DNA of 64,000 nucleotides from Leifsonia poae (GCF_020009625.1 NZ_JAIHLP010000002.1:3410001-3474000); one strand, 5' to 3'; positions 1-8,989 are shown, counted from the stretch's first letter. Notes: generated from the letters alone by a model not told the origin. Made by a program: numbers and translations.

Positions 1-765
1 GCCGACCCCCGCCGAGGGGGTGAAGGATTGGAAGCCGAACGGCTTGGTCTTGGCGGCGGCGATGACATCCCAGATGTCGATCCCCATCGCGTAGCAGAAC
101 TGGGCCATCTCGTTGACGAGCGCGATGTTGACGTGACGGTAGGTGTTCTCGAGCAGCTTGGCCGTCTCGGCCTCGCGCGGGCCTTTGGCGGTCACCACCT
201 GTTCGATGAACCGACTGTAGAACGCGACGGTCTTCTCGGTGCATTCCGGGGTGACGCCACCGACCACCTTGGGAGTGTTGGTGATCGTGAAATGCGCGTT
301 ACCAGGATCGATCCGCTCCGGGGAGAACGCGAGGTGGAAGTCCTCACCGACGACGCGGCCGCCTTTCTCCAGGATCGGCTTGAGGATCTCTTCGGTGGTT
401 CCCGGGTATGTCGTCGATTCGAGGACGACGGTCGTGCCCGTGCCCAGGTGGGCGGCGATGGTGGTCGCGGATCCGATGACCGCTGTGAGGTCGGGGCGGC
501 CGTCCGAGTCGAGCGGGGTCGGCACGCAGATCACGACGACGTCGGCGTCGGTGATGACCGTGGGATCGGAGGTCGCTCGGAACCCGGCATCGAGCATCGC
601 GACGATCTCGCCGTCGGACAGATCGTCGATGTGGCTTCGTCCGGCGCTCAAACCATCGACGGTACGCTGGTTCAGATCGAGCCCGACGACCTCGATTCCC
701 GATGTCGACGCTGCCTGGGCGAGGGGGAGACCCACGTAGCCCAAGCCCACGATTACTGCTTTCAC
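1..765 (-). CDS. Nucleotide-sugar dehydrogenase (UDP-GlcNAc/ManNAc 6-dehydrogenase-like), 3' end outside window
   Basis: NAD-dependent dehydrogenase of the UDP-glucose/GDP-mannose family, which oxidises C6 of a UDP-N-acetylhexosamine to a uronic acid for cell-surface polysaccharide. The 255 visible codons begin at GTG 765 (MKAVIVGLGYVGLP). They show the Rossmann GxGYxG at residues 7-12, the CVPTP motif at 80-84, STTYPGTT at 117-124 and the helical linker ending PFGFQSFTPSAGVG. In the family the next residues carry the catalytic Cys (GGHCIP), so the window edge falls just before the active site. AAGGA, 8 nt upstream of GTG, is a fair ribosome site. It is divergent from the glycosyltransferase at 853. 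Family is secure; the exact substrate is inferred from context. Confidence 0.9.
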   Translation of the reverse strand, partial: MKAVIVGLGYVGLPLAQAASTSGIEVVGLDLNQRTVDGLSAGRSHIDDLSDGEIVAMLDAGFRATSDPTVITDADVVVICVPTPLDSDGRPDLTAVIGSATTIAAHLGTGTTVVLESTTYPGTTEEILKPILEKGGRVVGEDFHLAFSPERIDPGNAHFTITNTPKVVGGVTPECTEKTVAFYSRFIEQVVTAKGPREAETAKLLENTYRHVNIALVNEMAQFCYAMGIDIWDVIAAAKTKPFGFQSFTPSAGVG

Positions 766-803
766 AGGCCGTATCCTTAGCTCGTCATACTTGTTGCGCC
801 GCA

Positions 804-815
804 AATGCGCGCATT
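804..815. promoter_or_regulatory. 12-bp palindrome between divergent glycan genes
   Basis: AATGCGCGCATT is a perfect 12-bp palindrome in the 87-bp gap between the divergent dehydrogenase (start 765) and glycosyltransferase (start 853). Its position would suit an operator controlling both promoters. No convincing -35/-10 pair could be placed around it, so a regulatory role is only a guess. Confidence 0.2.
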
Positions 816-852
816 CCGCATCGAATTAGCCTACCCAACCGAAGGAAGTCCT

Positions 853-1785
853 GTGCGCCAGACCCCTCTCCTCATCCTCGCGTACAACCGCCCGGACAAG
901 GTGATCGGTCTCATCGACCGGCTGCGCGAGATCAGACCGGATCGGGTGATGGTCGCTGTCGACGGTCCGAAGCCCGGCCGGCCGGCCGATGAGCGCCGCG
1001 TCGCCGAGGTGCACGCCGCCTTGGAGAGGATCGATTGGACGAGCGATGTCGAGGTGCGGCTGCGCCCGGTGAACCTCGGGCTCCGTCGAGCGGTCGTCGA
1101 CGCTGTCGACTGGGCGATCGGACTTCACGGGCAGGCCGTGATCATCGAAGAGGATGTTCTGCCCGGGCCGGACTTCCTCGACTACATGACGGGCATGCTC
1201 GACCGTTTCCGCGACGACGAGCGCGTCGCACACGTCTCCGGCTACAACGTCGTGCCGCAGGACATCCTGACGCACACGACCGGCAGCCGGTTCACGATCT
1301 ACCCCGAGTCGATCGCGTGGGCGACCTGGGACCGTGCCTGGGCGACGTTCGACCCCGAGCTCACCTGGGCGCGTTCGTGCGGCCTGGACGAGCTGGCGGC
1401 GATCACCGGCAGCCGCACGGCGGCCCTGCGGTGGAAACAGAACTTCTCGGATGCGGCGAATGAGCGGATCTCGACGTGGGCGTACCGCTGGATCGCCAGC
1501 ATGTGGTCGCAGCGCTCCTTGATCGTGTCCCCCAACCAGAACCTGGTGACCTACGCGGGCGCCGACGACGGCACCCACACGAACACCGAGCAGGCCTGGA
1601 TCGAACAACCGGTGTTCACCGGAGACGTCGAGACGCTCCTGACCGGCGAGGTGGCGATCGATGAACGCGCCGAGGAGTGGCTCAGCCGTGAGGTGTTCCA
1701 CGCGACCCCTGCCGGCATCGCCCGCGGGGTCGCCGTCTCCAGCGTGCTCGCCGCGCGCAAGCTCAAGCGGCGTCTGACCGCGTAG
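853..1785 (+). CDS. GT-A fold glycosyltransferase
   Basis: Predicted cytoplasmic sugar transferase for surface glycan assembly. The N-terminus TPLLILAYNRP followed by VAVDGP and VNLGLRRAV is the nucleotide-sugar-binding half of a GT2-type GT-A fold. EEDVLPGPDFL occupies the place of the metal-binding DxD. No membrane segment is visible; the protein has 310 residues. The GTG at 853 is preferred over the upstream ATG at 805 because GAAGGAAG (841-848) is a good ribosome site for it and homology-like sequence begins there. The stop overlaps by 23 bp the end of the convergent gene at 1763. Acceptor and donor cannot be told from sequence. Confidence 0.8.
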   Translation: MRQTPLLILAYNRPDKVIGLIDRLREIRPDRVMVAVDGPKPGRPADERRVAEVHAALERIDWTSDVEVRLRPVNLGLRRAVVDAVDWAIGLHGQAVIIEEDVLPGPDFLDYMTGMLDRFRDDERVAHVSGYNVVPQDILTHTTGSRFTIYPESIAWATWDRAWATFDPELTWARSCGLDELAAITGSRTAALRWKQNFSDAANERISTWAYRWIASMWSQRSLIVSPNQNLVTYAGADDGTHTNTEQAWIEQPVFTGDVETLLTGEVAIDERAEEWLSREVFHATPAGIARGVAVSSVLAARKLKRRLTA

Positions 1786-3601
1786 CTGCCCGCTGCGGCG
1801 CCGCGATTCCGAGGTGATCTCGGACGCGACCGGCGAGCGAGTTCGGGTCGCTCACATGCTTCCAGGTGTCCTGGCTGAGTGATGTCAGGTAGGCGTCGAG
1901 CAGGCGGGTCTCCTCCGCCAAGGGTACAACCGGCTCCGGCCAGAGCGGAGACTCGGCCAGGCTTCCCCTGTCGTGCTCGAGCACGTCGTAGAAGATGTCG
2001 CGGCTGGTCGGGGCGATGGAGCGGTTGCGGAGCGCGATCCGCTCGCGCACCAGCGGGCCGTACTGCAGCACGATCCAGACCATCTTGCGCCACATCCAGA
2101 GCCGGAACCCCGGTTTCTTGGGCCGGATGGCGATCGGCCGGGCGTGCACGGACTCGGAGAAGTCCACGGCGATGCGGGAGAAGAGGAATGAGAACCACCG
2201 GAACGCGCGTCGCATGTTCTCCACCGACCACCCCTCCGCCAGGGCGTCGTCGATCTGAGTGAAGTACTCGTCGATGGTCGTGCCGACGCGGTTGAGCTCC
2301 GTCGGATAGGTGAAGAAGTCGCGGTTCGCCGGGATGACGACGGGAATGCCGAGCGAGGCGAGCTCGGCACCGGCCGACGATCGGAAGTTCAGCAGGACGT
2401 CGACGATCTGCATGAGGTCGTACATGCTCACGTCGTCGGTCGGCAGATTGAGGGCGACGTTGGCCGGGGCGGCGTCGAAAAGCGCCATGAGCGATTCGAC
2501 GATCGGCGAGACGACATTCTCGCGTTTGTTCGGGAACATCCGAGGATGCAACCGCACGATCAGGTGCAGTTCGGGGCGCCTCGCGGCGAAGTCGATCAGG
2601 GCGGTGAGCCACTCGAACTGGTCGGCGAAGAGCGAGACGGTCCCGGAGCGGTCGGGCAGCACATCCGCCAGCCGGGCGGCATTGACCTCGTCCTCGCTCG
2701 ACAACGGCACCAGCAGCACTTTCGCGCCGTCGGGTACCGAGAAGCGTTTTCGCAGCTCGGCCGGATCGCTCCCCTCGAAGGCGCTCGAATACGCGAAGGC
2801 GCTGGACCCTTCGAGGAGGCCGGAGAAGTGCTCGCCGACGAGGTCGATCTCTTCGGCGCCCACCGGGCGGTCCCGGTAGCGCTGCCACGCTTCGGTGCGG
2901 AAGACGTCGTCGAGGGACTGGGTATCGCGGAACATCGTCATCGTCTCGCCCCGGCGCACGATGTGACCGCCACCCTGCAGGGTGTAGCTGGGTATGCCGA
3001 GGGTGCGGGCGGCCTCGCAGAACGCGTGATTGACCGAGTAGAGCCGGTTGTAGACGAGCACGTGGTCGGGACGCTGCTCGGCCAGGATGCGGCGGCCGGC
3101 GAGGAAGGTGAGCACGGTGTCGCGGAGGTGCCCGAGGTACTGGCCCCAGAACTCGTCCGGTATCCGGGTTCCGAGCAGCTTGTTGTCGAGCAGGAACTCG
3201 TAGGCGGCGTAGCGCCCGAGCGGTGAGCCGTCGACCTCGATCGTGGTCCAATTGTCGGTCGTGGCGCTCGCACACACCTCATCGGCGCGCTTGCGGTCGC
3301 CGGGACGCACCTGCCCGTCGAGGATGACAGACGGGAACGGGAGGGTCGTGCCGAGGAGATCCCGGCGCTTCACACACGCTGTGCACACCCGCTGGCGTGT
3401 TTTCAGCGGGCTCGTCGCGGTGACACCGGCAGCCGACATGGCGACGCAATGCGAGACGAGCATTCCGCCGCAGCGGACGGTGACGACTTCGGCTCCGCGA
3501 TCGTTCAGGCCTTCGGCGACGAGGGACTCCGGAAAGGCGTGCTCCCAGATGTTGGAGTACGGGGAGAACACGACGGTCTTCACGGTGTACGAAAGTATCA
3601 T
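1763..3601 (-). CDS. Capsule-type GT-B-like surface polysaccharide protein
   Basis: A 612-residue protein with no clear signal peptide. The C-terminal half resembles GT-B capsule polysaccharide transferases: it has LIVRLHPRMFP, then NFRSSAGAELASLGIPVVIP, the usual arrangement of a basic loop and a nucleotide-sugar-binding turn. The N-terminal part is unusual, with several Cys including CTACVKRR. ATG 3601 is chosen because an AGGG precedes it and the protein reads well from MILSYTVKTVVFSPYSN. It is divergent from the GNAT gene at 3611 with only 9 bp between the start codons, and it converges on the glycosyltransferase at 1785. Probably a glycosyltransferase acting on the island's glycan; exact role unknown. 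Confidence 0.7.
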   Translation of the reverse strand: MILSYTVKTVVFSPYSNIWEHAFPESLVAEGLNDRGAEVVTVRCGGMLVSHCVAMSAAGVTATSPLKTRQRVCTACVKRRDLLGTTLPFPSVILDGQVRPGDRKRADEVCASATTDNWTTIEVDGSPLGRYAAYEFLLDNKLLGTRIPDEFWGQYLGHLRDTVLTFLAGRRILAEQRPDHVLVYNRLYSVNHAFCEAARTLGIPSYTLQGGGHIVRRGETMTMFRDTQSLDDVFRTEAWQRYRDRPVGAEEIDLVGEHFSGLLEGSSAFAYSSAFEGSDPAELRKRFSVPDGAKVLLVPLSSEDEVNAARLADVLPDRSGTVSLFADQFEWLTALIDFAARRPELHLIVRLHPRMFPNKRENVVSPIVESLMALFDAAPANVALNLPTDDVSMYDLMQIVDVLLNFRSSAGAELASLGIPVVIPANRDFFTYPTELNRVGTTIDEYFTQIDDALAEGWSVENMRRAFRWFSFLFSRIAVDFSESVHARPIAIRPKKPGFRLWMWRKMVWIVLQYGPLVRERIALRNRSIAPTSRDIFYDVLEHDRGSLAESPLWPEPVVPLAEETRLLDAYLTSLSQDTWKHVSDPNSLAGRVRDHLGIAAPQRAATRSDAA

Positions 3602-3610
3602 GGGAACCCT

Positions 3611-4108
3611 ATGATTACGATCCGGCCGGCGACGGCGAGCGACTCCCGTGACCTGTTCGACTGGCGGAACGACGAGGGAACCCGGAGCGTCTCCGGCTCG
3701 CGCGACGCGATCGGTTGGCCGGACCACCAGGCCTGGTTCGCGCGGGCGCTCGCGGCGCAGGACCGAACGATCTACATCGCCGAGGGCAGCCTCGATGAGG
3801 TCGGGTCGAACGACGGAGACCTGACATCGGACAAGCTCGGCATGTGCAGGTTCGACATCGAGACGGTCGACGGTTCCCGCCGGGCAGAGGTGAGCATCAA
3901 TCTCAATCCTGTCGCCCGGGGAAGAGGACTCGCTGCGCGCATCCTCGACGGCGCGATCACCGCTTTCCTCGCAGAGAGCACCGACTTCATCCGGCTCACC
4001 GCGACGATCCGGCCGGCCAACACCGCAAGCGCTCGCGTCTTCGAGAAGGCCGGCTTCCTCCGGGTGGACGGAGATTCGGACTTCGACTATTACGAGCTTC
4101 CGGTCTAG
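3611..4108 (+). CDS. GNAT N-acetyltransferase, PseH candidate
   Basis: A 165-residue acetyl-CoA-dependent N-acetyltransferase. The N-terminus MITIRPATASDSRDLFDWRN resembles the GNAT domain found next to, or fused with, nonulosonate genes. The acetyl-CoA loop is NPVARGRGLAARIL, followed by the C-terminal NTASARVFEKAGF. It sits between the capsule-type gene and pseI, and its last base coincides with the end of the pseI stop: TAG reads on both strands of CTAG at 4105-4108. It may acetylate the 4-amino sugar made by PseC (PseH role), but the gene at 8429 is a second candidate. The start at 3611 is supported by homology rather than by a strong ribosome site. Confidence 0.8.
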   Translation: MITIRPATASDSRDLFDWRNDEGTRSVSGSRDAIGWPDHQAWFARALAAQDRTIYIAEGSLDEVGSNDGDLTSDKLGMCRFDIETVDGSRRAEVSINLNPVARGRGLAARILDGAITAFLAESTDFIRLTATIRPANTASARVFEKAGFLRVDGDSDFDYYELPV

Positions 4109-5154
4109 CCGACGAACAGGTCCCAGTCCACCGCGGTTCCCATCGTGGCGTCACGGGCGAACCGCCGACCGATGATTCGGTCGAGTTCGACCGGCGCGAG
4201 CCCACCGCCGGGGCGGACCGAGCGGACGTTCTCGTGCGAGACGACATCTCCGGCGTGCACCTCGGAGGTCACGTAAAGCGAGGGGCGCAGCCGCAGGGAC
4301 TCGTTCTCAGCCGACGTGGCCCACGTGCTCGCCGAGCCGAGCGCGCGCGACGCTGCATCGCATTCCGTGACCAGCTGCGCGAGCTCGTGCGGCTCGAGGG
4401 AGAAGGCGCTGTCCACGCCCCCGTCGGCGCGGGCGAGGGTGACGTGCTTCTCGATCACGCTGGCGCCGAGCGCGGTCGCGGCGACGGCGACGCCGATCCC
4501 GAGCGTGTGATCGGACAGGCCGACCTTAGTGCCGAACATCTCCGCCATCACGGGCATCCGGCGCAGGTGCGCGTCGTCGGGGATCGCCGGATAGGAACTC
4601 GTGCACGCGAGCAGTGTGATGTCGTGGCATCCGCCGGACCGTGCCGCCTCGACGGCGGCGGCGACCTCGCCGATGGAGGCCGTGCCGACGGAGAGGATCA
4701 TCGGTTTGCCGGTCGCCGCTACTTGCCGGATGAGCGGGAGGTCGACGATCTCCAGCGAGGCGATCTTGTAGAGCGGCACATCGAACGACTCGAGGAACTC
4801 AACGGCGGTCTCATCGAACGGCGTGCTGAAGGCGAGCATTCCGAGGTCGTTCGCCAGGGAGAAGATCGGTTCGTGCCACTCCCACGGCGTGTGTGCCTCC
4901 TGGTAGAGGTCGTAGAGGGTGCGGGAGCCCCACAGCTCGTGGCCGTCACTGACCCGGAAGGCGGGGCTGTCGACGTTGAGCGTGATCGTGTCGGCGGTGT
5001 ACGTCTGGATCTTGACAGCCTGCGCCCCGGCATCGGCGACCGCACGGACGATGTCGAGAGCGCGGGGGAGCGAGCCGTTGTGGTTTCCCGAGATCTCGGC
5101 GACGACCAGAGGGGCGGCATCGAGTCGGGCGGACGGAGTGGGGGAGGCCGACAT
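4105..5154 (-). CDS. pseI: Pseudaminic acid synthase-like (NeuB/PseI family)
   Basis: Condenses phosphoenolpyruvate with the 6-deoxy-2,4-diacetamido sugar to form the nine-carbon nonulosonic acid. The 349 residues show the NeuB signature: VVAEISGNHNGSLPRA at the start, AVKIQTYTADT, FSTPFDETAVEFLE, YKIASLEIVDLPLI, LLACTSSYPA and GLSDHTLG. The C-terminal antifreeze-like (SAF) domain contains RPSLYVTSEVHAGDVV and IIGRRFARD. ATG 5154 is chosen because the protein starts properly there. The pseC stop lies 35 bp upstream, so it is the third gene of a pseB-pseC-pseI operon. The specific name PseI rests on the adjacent pseB, pseC and pseG. Confidence 0.92.
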   Translation of the reverse strand: MSASPTPSARLDAAPLVVAEISGNHNGSLPRALDIVRAVADAGAQAVKIQTYTADTITLNVDSPAFRVSDGHELWGSRTLYDLYQEAHTPWEWHEPIFSLANDLGMLAFSTPFDETAVEFLESFDVPLYKIASLEIVDLPLIRQVAATGKPMILSVGTASIGEVAAAVEAARSGGCHDITLLACTSSYPAIPDDAHLRRMPVMAEMFGTKVGLSDHTLGIGVAVAATALGASVIEKHVTLARADGGVDSAFSLEPHELAQLVTECDAASRALGSASTWATSAENESLRLRPSLYVTSEVHAGDVVSHENVRSVRPGGGLAPVELDRIIGRRFARDATMGTAVDWDLFVG

Positions 5155-5189
5155 GGCAGCTCGCTTTCTTTCGAGTGGGAGGATCGCCG

Positions 5190-6317
5190 CTAGGCGAGTG
5201 CCTGGCGCAGCACCTCGATGACACGGTCCTGGTCGGAACGACTCAGATCGGCGTACATCGGGAGCGAGATCTCTTCGCGGTAGAACTGTTCGGCGACGGG
5301 ACACATTCCCCGGCGGTAACCGAGGTCTTCGAAGACAGGGTGCCAGTACACCGGGATGTAGTTGACCTGGACGAGCACCCCGTTGTCGCGCAGGTGGTCG
5401 AAGACCCGACGACGCTGCCCGTCGTGCACGCGGACCGGGAAGAGGTGCCACATCGGGTCGACGTCTTCACGTTTCGTCGGGAGGGTCAACCCGGGAACGT
5501 CGCTCAGTGAGGCGACATAGTGGTCGAAGATGGCGGTGCGGCGCTGCTTGAACTCGGCGATGCGCGCGATCTGGCTGACGCCGAGTGCGCACAGCACATC
5601 GGGGAGGCGGTAGTTGAGCCCCAGCGACTGCACTTCTTGATGCCACGGGCCCTCGTCGGGGTAGCGCAGTTGGCTGCGATCGCGCACCATCCCGTGCCCT
5701 TTGAACCGTCGCGCCCCGTCGATCAGTGCCGGGTCGGGCGAGACGACGGCGCCGCCCTCGGCCGTCGTCATGTTCTTGGTCGGGAAGAACGAGAAGGTCG
5801 TCAGATCGGAGATGCTGCCGACGACGCGTCCCCGATAGATCGAACCGATTGCGTGCGCCGCGTCTTCCAGGAGGAGCGCCCCGGCGTCGTGCGCGATCGT
5901 CGAGAGGTCGTCGAGATCGGCCGGATGCCCGGCGTAGTCGACGGCGGCGACGACCTTTGTGCGTTCGTTGATCTGCTCTGCCACGGCGGTCGGGTCGATG
6001 TTCCCGGTATCCGGCTGGATGTCTGCGAATCTGATCGTCGCGCCCTGGGCCATCGCAGTCGCGGCCGTGGCGACGAACGTCAGGGGTGTGGTGACGACTT
6101 CGTCGCCCCGGGTGATTCCGCTGGCTGCGTAGGCACTGTGCAGCGCGGACGTGCCGGAGTTGACGGCGACCGCATCGGGGGTCGATGCGACCTCCGCGAT
6201 CGCCTTCTCGAAGGTGCCGACCATCGGTCCAATGGTGAGCCAGTCACCTCGCAAGACGTCGGCGACCGCCGCGATGTCGGCGTCGCTGATGGACTGCCGG
6301 CCGTAGGGGATTCCCAT
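5190..6317 (-). CDS. pseC: UDP-4-amino-4,6-dideoxy-N-acetyl-altrosamine transaminase (DegT/DnrJ/EryC1)
   Basis: PLP aminotransferase that aminates the 4-keto product of PseB. The 375 residues show NSGTSALHSAY (phosphate-binding region), PLTFVATA, EDAAHAIGS, and FSFFPTKNMTTAEGG with the Schiff-base lysine at residue 181. C-terminal VNYIPVYWHPVF is typical of PseC. It is transcribed with pseB, whose stop lies 15 bp upstream, and with pseI downstream. Full length with no sign of decay. Confidence 0.93.
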   Translation of the reverse strand: MGIPYGRQSISDADIAAVADVLRGDWLTIGPMVGTFEKAIAEVASTPDAVAVNSGTSALHSAYAASGITRGDEVVTTPLTFVATAATAMAQGATIRFADIQPDTGNIDPTAVAEQINERTKVVAAVDYAGHPADLDDLSTIAHDAGALLLEDAAHAIGSIYRGRVVGSISDLTTFSFFPTKNMTTAEGGAVVSPDPALIDGARRFKGHGMVRDRSQLRYPDEGPWHQEVQSLGLNYRLPDVLCALGVSQIARIAEFKQRRTAIFDHYVASLSDVPGLTLPTKREDVDPMWHLFPVRVHDGQRRRVFDHLRDNGVLVQVNYIPVYWHPVFEDLGYRRGMCPVAEQFYREEISLPMYADLSRSDQDRVIEVLRQALA

Positions 6318-6332
6318 CGAAGTCCCCGACCC

Positions 6333-7313
6333 CTAGTCGAGCTGCTCGATCAGTGTGCGGATGTCGGCGGCCGTCAGCCACAGGTCGTTGGTGTTCGACC
6401 GATAGGCGACGCCCTCCTCGACCGGTTCCCCGGTCGGTGGCACGAATCCCCAGTGGGCGATCGTGGGAAGGACGACGTAGCGGTCGTCGAGGCGCAGGGT
6501 CCGGCGGCTGTCGTCCTCCGAGATCATCTCCTCGTGCAGCTTCTCGCCGGGACGGATGCCGATCTCGTAGGTCTCGGCCCCCGGGGAGAGTGCTTCGACC
6601 AGGTCGGTGATGTTCATGCTGGGAATGCGCGGCACGTACAGCTCGCCGCCGTTCATCAGGTCGAAGGAGTCGACCACGAACTGGACGGCTTGGGGGAGCG
6701 TGATCCAGAACCGGGTCATACGGGAGTCGGTGATCGGGAGCGGCTTGCCCTCGTCGATGAGTTTGCGGAAGAACGGGATCACCGATCCGCGGCTGCCCAT
6801 GACGTTGCCGTAGCGGACGACGCTGAACCGCGTCTCGTACCCCGCGGCGTAGTGATTGGCCGACTGGAAGAGCTTGTCGGCGGCGAGCTTGGTTGCGCCG
6901 TACAGGTTGAGGGGGCTCGAAGCCTTGTCGGTCGAGAGGGCGACGACCTTGCGCACACCGGAGTCGATCGCGGCCTCGACCACGTTCTGTGAACCGACGA
7001 TGTTGGTCTGCACGTACTCGAACGGGTTGTACTCAGCGGTGTCGACCTGCTTGAGCGCTGCGGCGTGCACGACGTATTCGACGCCGTGCATGGCGCGCTT
7101 CAGACGGTGCTGGTCGCGGATGTCACCGATGAACCAGCGCAGCCGGGGGTCGTCGTTGAACCGCAGGCGAGCCTCGTACTGCTTGAGCTCGTCGCGTGAG
7201 TAGATGACGATGCGCTTGGGATTCAGATTCTTCAGCGCGTAGTCGATGAACGCTTTGCCGAACGACCCGGTACCGCCGGTCACTAGAATGGACGATCCCT
7301 CTAGAATCGACAT
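6333..7313 (-). CDS. pseB: UDP-N-acetylglucosamine 4,6-dehydratase (inverting)
   Basis: First enzyme of the pseudaminic-type pathway: an extended SDR that dehydrates and C5-epimerises UDP-GlcNAc. The NAD(P)-binding TGGTGSFG is at residues 12-19. STDKASSPLNLYGATK supplies the catalytic Asp128-Lys129, Tyr137 and Lys141. RYGNVMGSRGSVIPFF and MTRFWITLPQAV are typical of PseB/FlaA1. The 326 residues match the family's usual length. A strong GGAGGT ribosome site lies 5 nt before the ATG at 7313. It leads the minus-strand operon and is divergent from pseG. Confidence 0.95.
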   Translation of the reverse strand: MSILEGSSILVTGGTGSFGKAFIDYALKNLNPKRIVIYSRDELKQYEARLRFNDDPRLRWFIGDIRDQHRLKRAMHGVEYVVHAAALKQVDTAEYNPFEYVQTNIVGSQNVVEAAIDSGVRKVVALSTDKASSPLNLYGATKLAADKLFQSANHYAAGYETRFSVVRYGNVMGSRGSVIPFFRKLIDEGKPLPITDSRMTRFWITLPQAVQFVVDSFDLMNGGELYVPRIPSMNITDLVEALSPGAETYEIGIRPGEKLHEEMISEDDSRRTLRLDDRYVVLPTIAHWGFVPPTGEPVEEGVAYRSNTNDLWLTAADIRTLIEQLD

Positions 7314-7398
7314 GTATTACCTCCGAGCCATGGACGTGCGTACGTGAGGCGTTTTGCCCTGAGCAAGCTTACCCAATCGAGAAAGTGTACGCCGACGC

Positions 7399-8442
7399 GT
7401 GAAAGTTCTATTCCGGGCAGACGGGAGCGCAGAGCAGGGGACGGGCCACGTGATGCGGTGTCTGACCCTGGCAGAGGCCGTGCGGGCGCGTGGCCACGAG
7501 GCACTGCTCATGATGGCGACGACCGATGTGGACTGGCTGGCTTCGGCCGTCCGGGACAGCGGACTGCCGGTGCATCCCTGCGCGGCAGACGAACTGCCGA
7601 TCGAAGACATGCTCGCCCTCGAACCGGATTGGACGGTCGTGGATTCCTACCGGATCCCGGCCGCGTCGGTGTCAGACCTCGCCGGTTCGACGGCGGTGCT
7701 GGCGATCGTCGACGGCGAGACCCGCGGTATCGACGCGACGCTTTTCCTCGACCAGAATCTCGGCGCCGAGAGACGCCCGCCAGCCAGCGAACAGCCGCAG
7801 CGGTTCCTCGCCGGTTCTCGGTACGCTCTTGTCCGCGACGCGATCACCCGGGTGCGCCGGTCGCGCCCGTGGCTGTCCACGAACCGCCCGCCGACGGTGC
7901 TGTGCTTCATGGGAGGATCCGATCCGACATCAGCGTGCACGGCGGTCGCTATGGCACTGAGCAGATCTGACGCCGATATGGCCGTGACGTTCGTGGCGCC
8001 CGAGTCCCAGCACGGCGATCTGCACGCTATAGCCGGGGGGAGGTCCGGTTGGACGGTCACCGCTCCGACGTTGCGCCTCCCCGAGCTCTTCGCTGAGGCA
8101 GACATCGTCGTCTCGGCCGCGGGGACGAGCGCCTGGGACCTGTGCGCCCTCGGCATCCCGTCCGTTCTCGTGGCGGTCGTCGACAACCAGCAGGCCTCCC
8201 TGCGTGAGGTCGTGGCCGGGTCCCTCGCCCTCGGGATCGATGTCGTGGCCGGAGGGCCGGAGCGTTTCGCCCAGGTGCGTGACGCCGTCGAGTCCCTTCT
8301 CGCAGATGAGACGCTGCGGCGCGATCTGTCCGAATCCGCCCGCAAAGCGTTCGACGGCGACGGGGCGATGCGGGTAGCTGAGAGGATGGAATTCCGAAAC
8401 ACTCCCGGAGAACGGAGAGAAGGCCCCCATGCTGACCGGTGA
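7399..8442 (+). CDS. pseG: UDP-2,4-diacetamido-2,4,6-trideoxy-altropyranose hydrolase
   Basis: Removes UDP from the diacetamido sugar before PseI acts. The N-terminal GT-B-like motif RADGSAEQGTGHVMRC is diagnostic; its His17 corresponds to the catalytic His of the characterised Campylobacter PseG. FMGGSDPTSA and VSAAGTSAWDLCALGIPSV form the C-terminal UDP-binding half. It has 347 residues and starts at GTG 7399 with no clear ribosome site. It opens the plus-strand operon and overlaps the next gene by 14 bp. Confidence 0.93.
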   Translation: MKVLFRADGSAEQGTGHVMRCLTLAEAVRARGHEALLMMATTDVDWLASAVRDSGLPVHPCAADELPIEDMLALEPDWTVVDSYRIPAASVSDLAGSTAVLAIVDGETRGIDATLFLDQNLGAERRPPASEQPQRFLAGSRYALVRDAITRVRRSRPWLSTNRPPTVLCFMGGSDPTSACTAVAMALSRSDADMAVTFVAPESQHGDLHAIAGGRSGWTVTAPTLRLPELFAEADIVVSAAGTSAWDLCALGIPSVLVAVVDNQQASLREVVAGSLALGIDVVAGGPERFAQVRDAVESLLADETLRRDLSESARKAFDGDGAMRVAERMEFRNTPGERREGPHADR

Positions 8443-8989
8443 CATCATCACCCCACGTCTCACACTCGCCTGCCTGACCGAGGACGACGCGACGGAGGCT
8501 TATCGCGGGTGGCTGGCCGACCCGGAGGTGAGCCGCTACTTGGAGTCGCGATTCGCTGAGCCGACGATCGAGTCGACCCGAGCCTTCATCACGGCGATGC
8601 GGGAGTCTTCCCACTCCTATCTCTTCGGGCTCTTCGTCCGGGAGACAGGTCTCCACTGCGGCAACATCAAGCTTGGTCCCGTCGACACCAGGTATGCCAC
8701 GGGAACCATCGGCCTGATGATCGGCGACAAGGGATCGTGGGGACAGGGATTCGCATCCGAGGCCATCGGGGCGATCACGCGGTGGGCCTTCGGATCCTTG
8801 CGCCTGGAGAAGCTCAACGCGGGAGCGTATGCGAGCAATATCGGCTCGGTGCGGGCTTTCCACAAGAACGGATTCCTCACCGAAGGGGTGCAGCGGAGCC
8901 AGGTGGTCTTAGACTCCGGAGCCCGGGAGGACGTCGTGCTCCTCGGCGCGACGCGAAGCGATTTCACCTCGGGGGACGAACAGGCGTGA
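8429..8989 (+). CDS. RimJ/RimL-type GNAT acetyltransferase (second PseH candidate)
   Basis: A 186-residue acetyltransferase beginning ITPRLTLACLTEDDATEAYRG, with the acetyl-CoA segment GSWGQGFASEAI and the C-terminal NIGSVRAFHKNGF. GAGAAGG upstream of ATG 8429 is a clear ribosome site. The start lies inside the end of pseG, so translation is coupled. Its place directly after pseG makes it the likelier PseH-type enzyme that N-acetylates C4 of the nonulosonate precursor. A different acyl donor or substrate is equally possible, because a second GNAT (3611) is in the locus. Confidence 0.82.
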   Translation: MLTGDIITPRLTLACLTEDDATEAYRGWLADPEVSRYLESRFAEPTIESTRAFITAMRESSHSYLFGLFVRETGLHCGNIKLGPVDTRYATGTIGLMIGDKGSWGQGFASEAIGAITRWAFGSLRLEKLNAGAYASNIGSVRAFHKNGFLTEGVQRSQVVLDSGAREDVVLLGATRSDFTSGDEQA

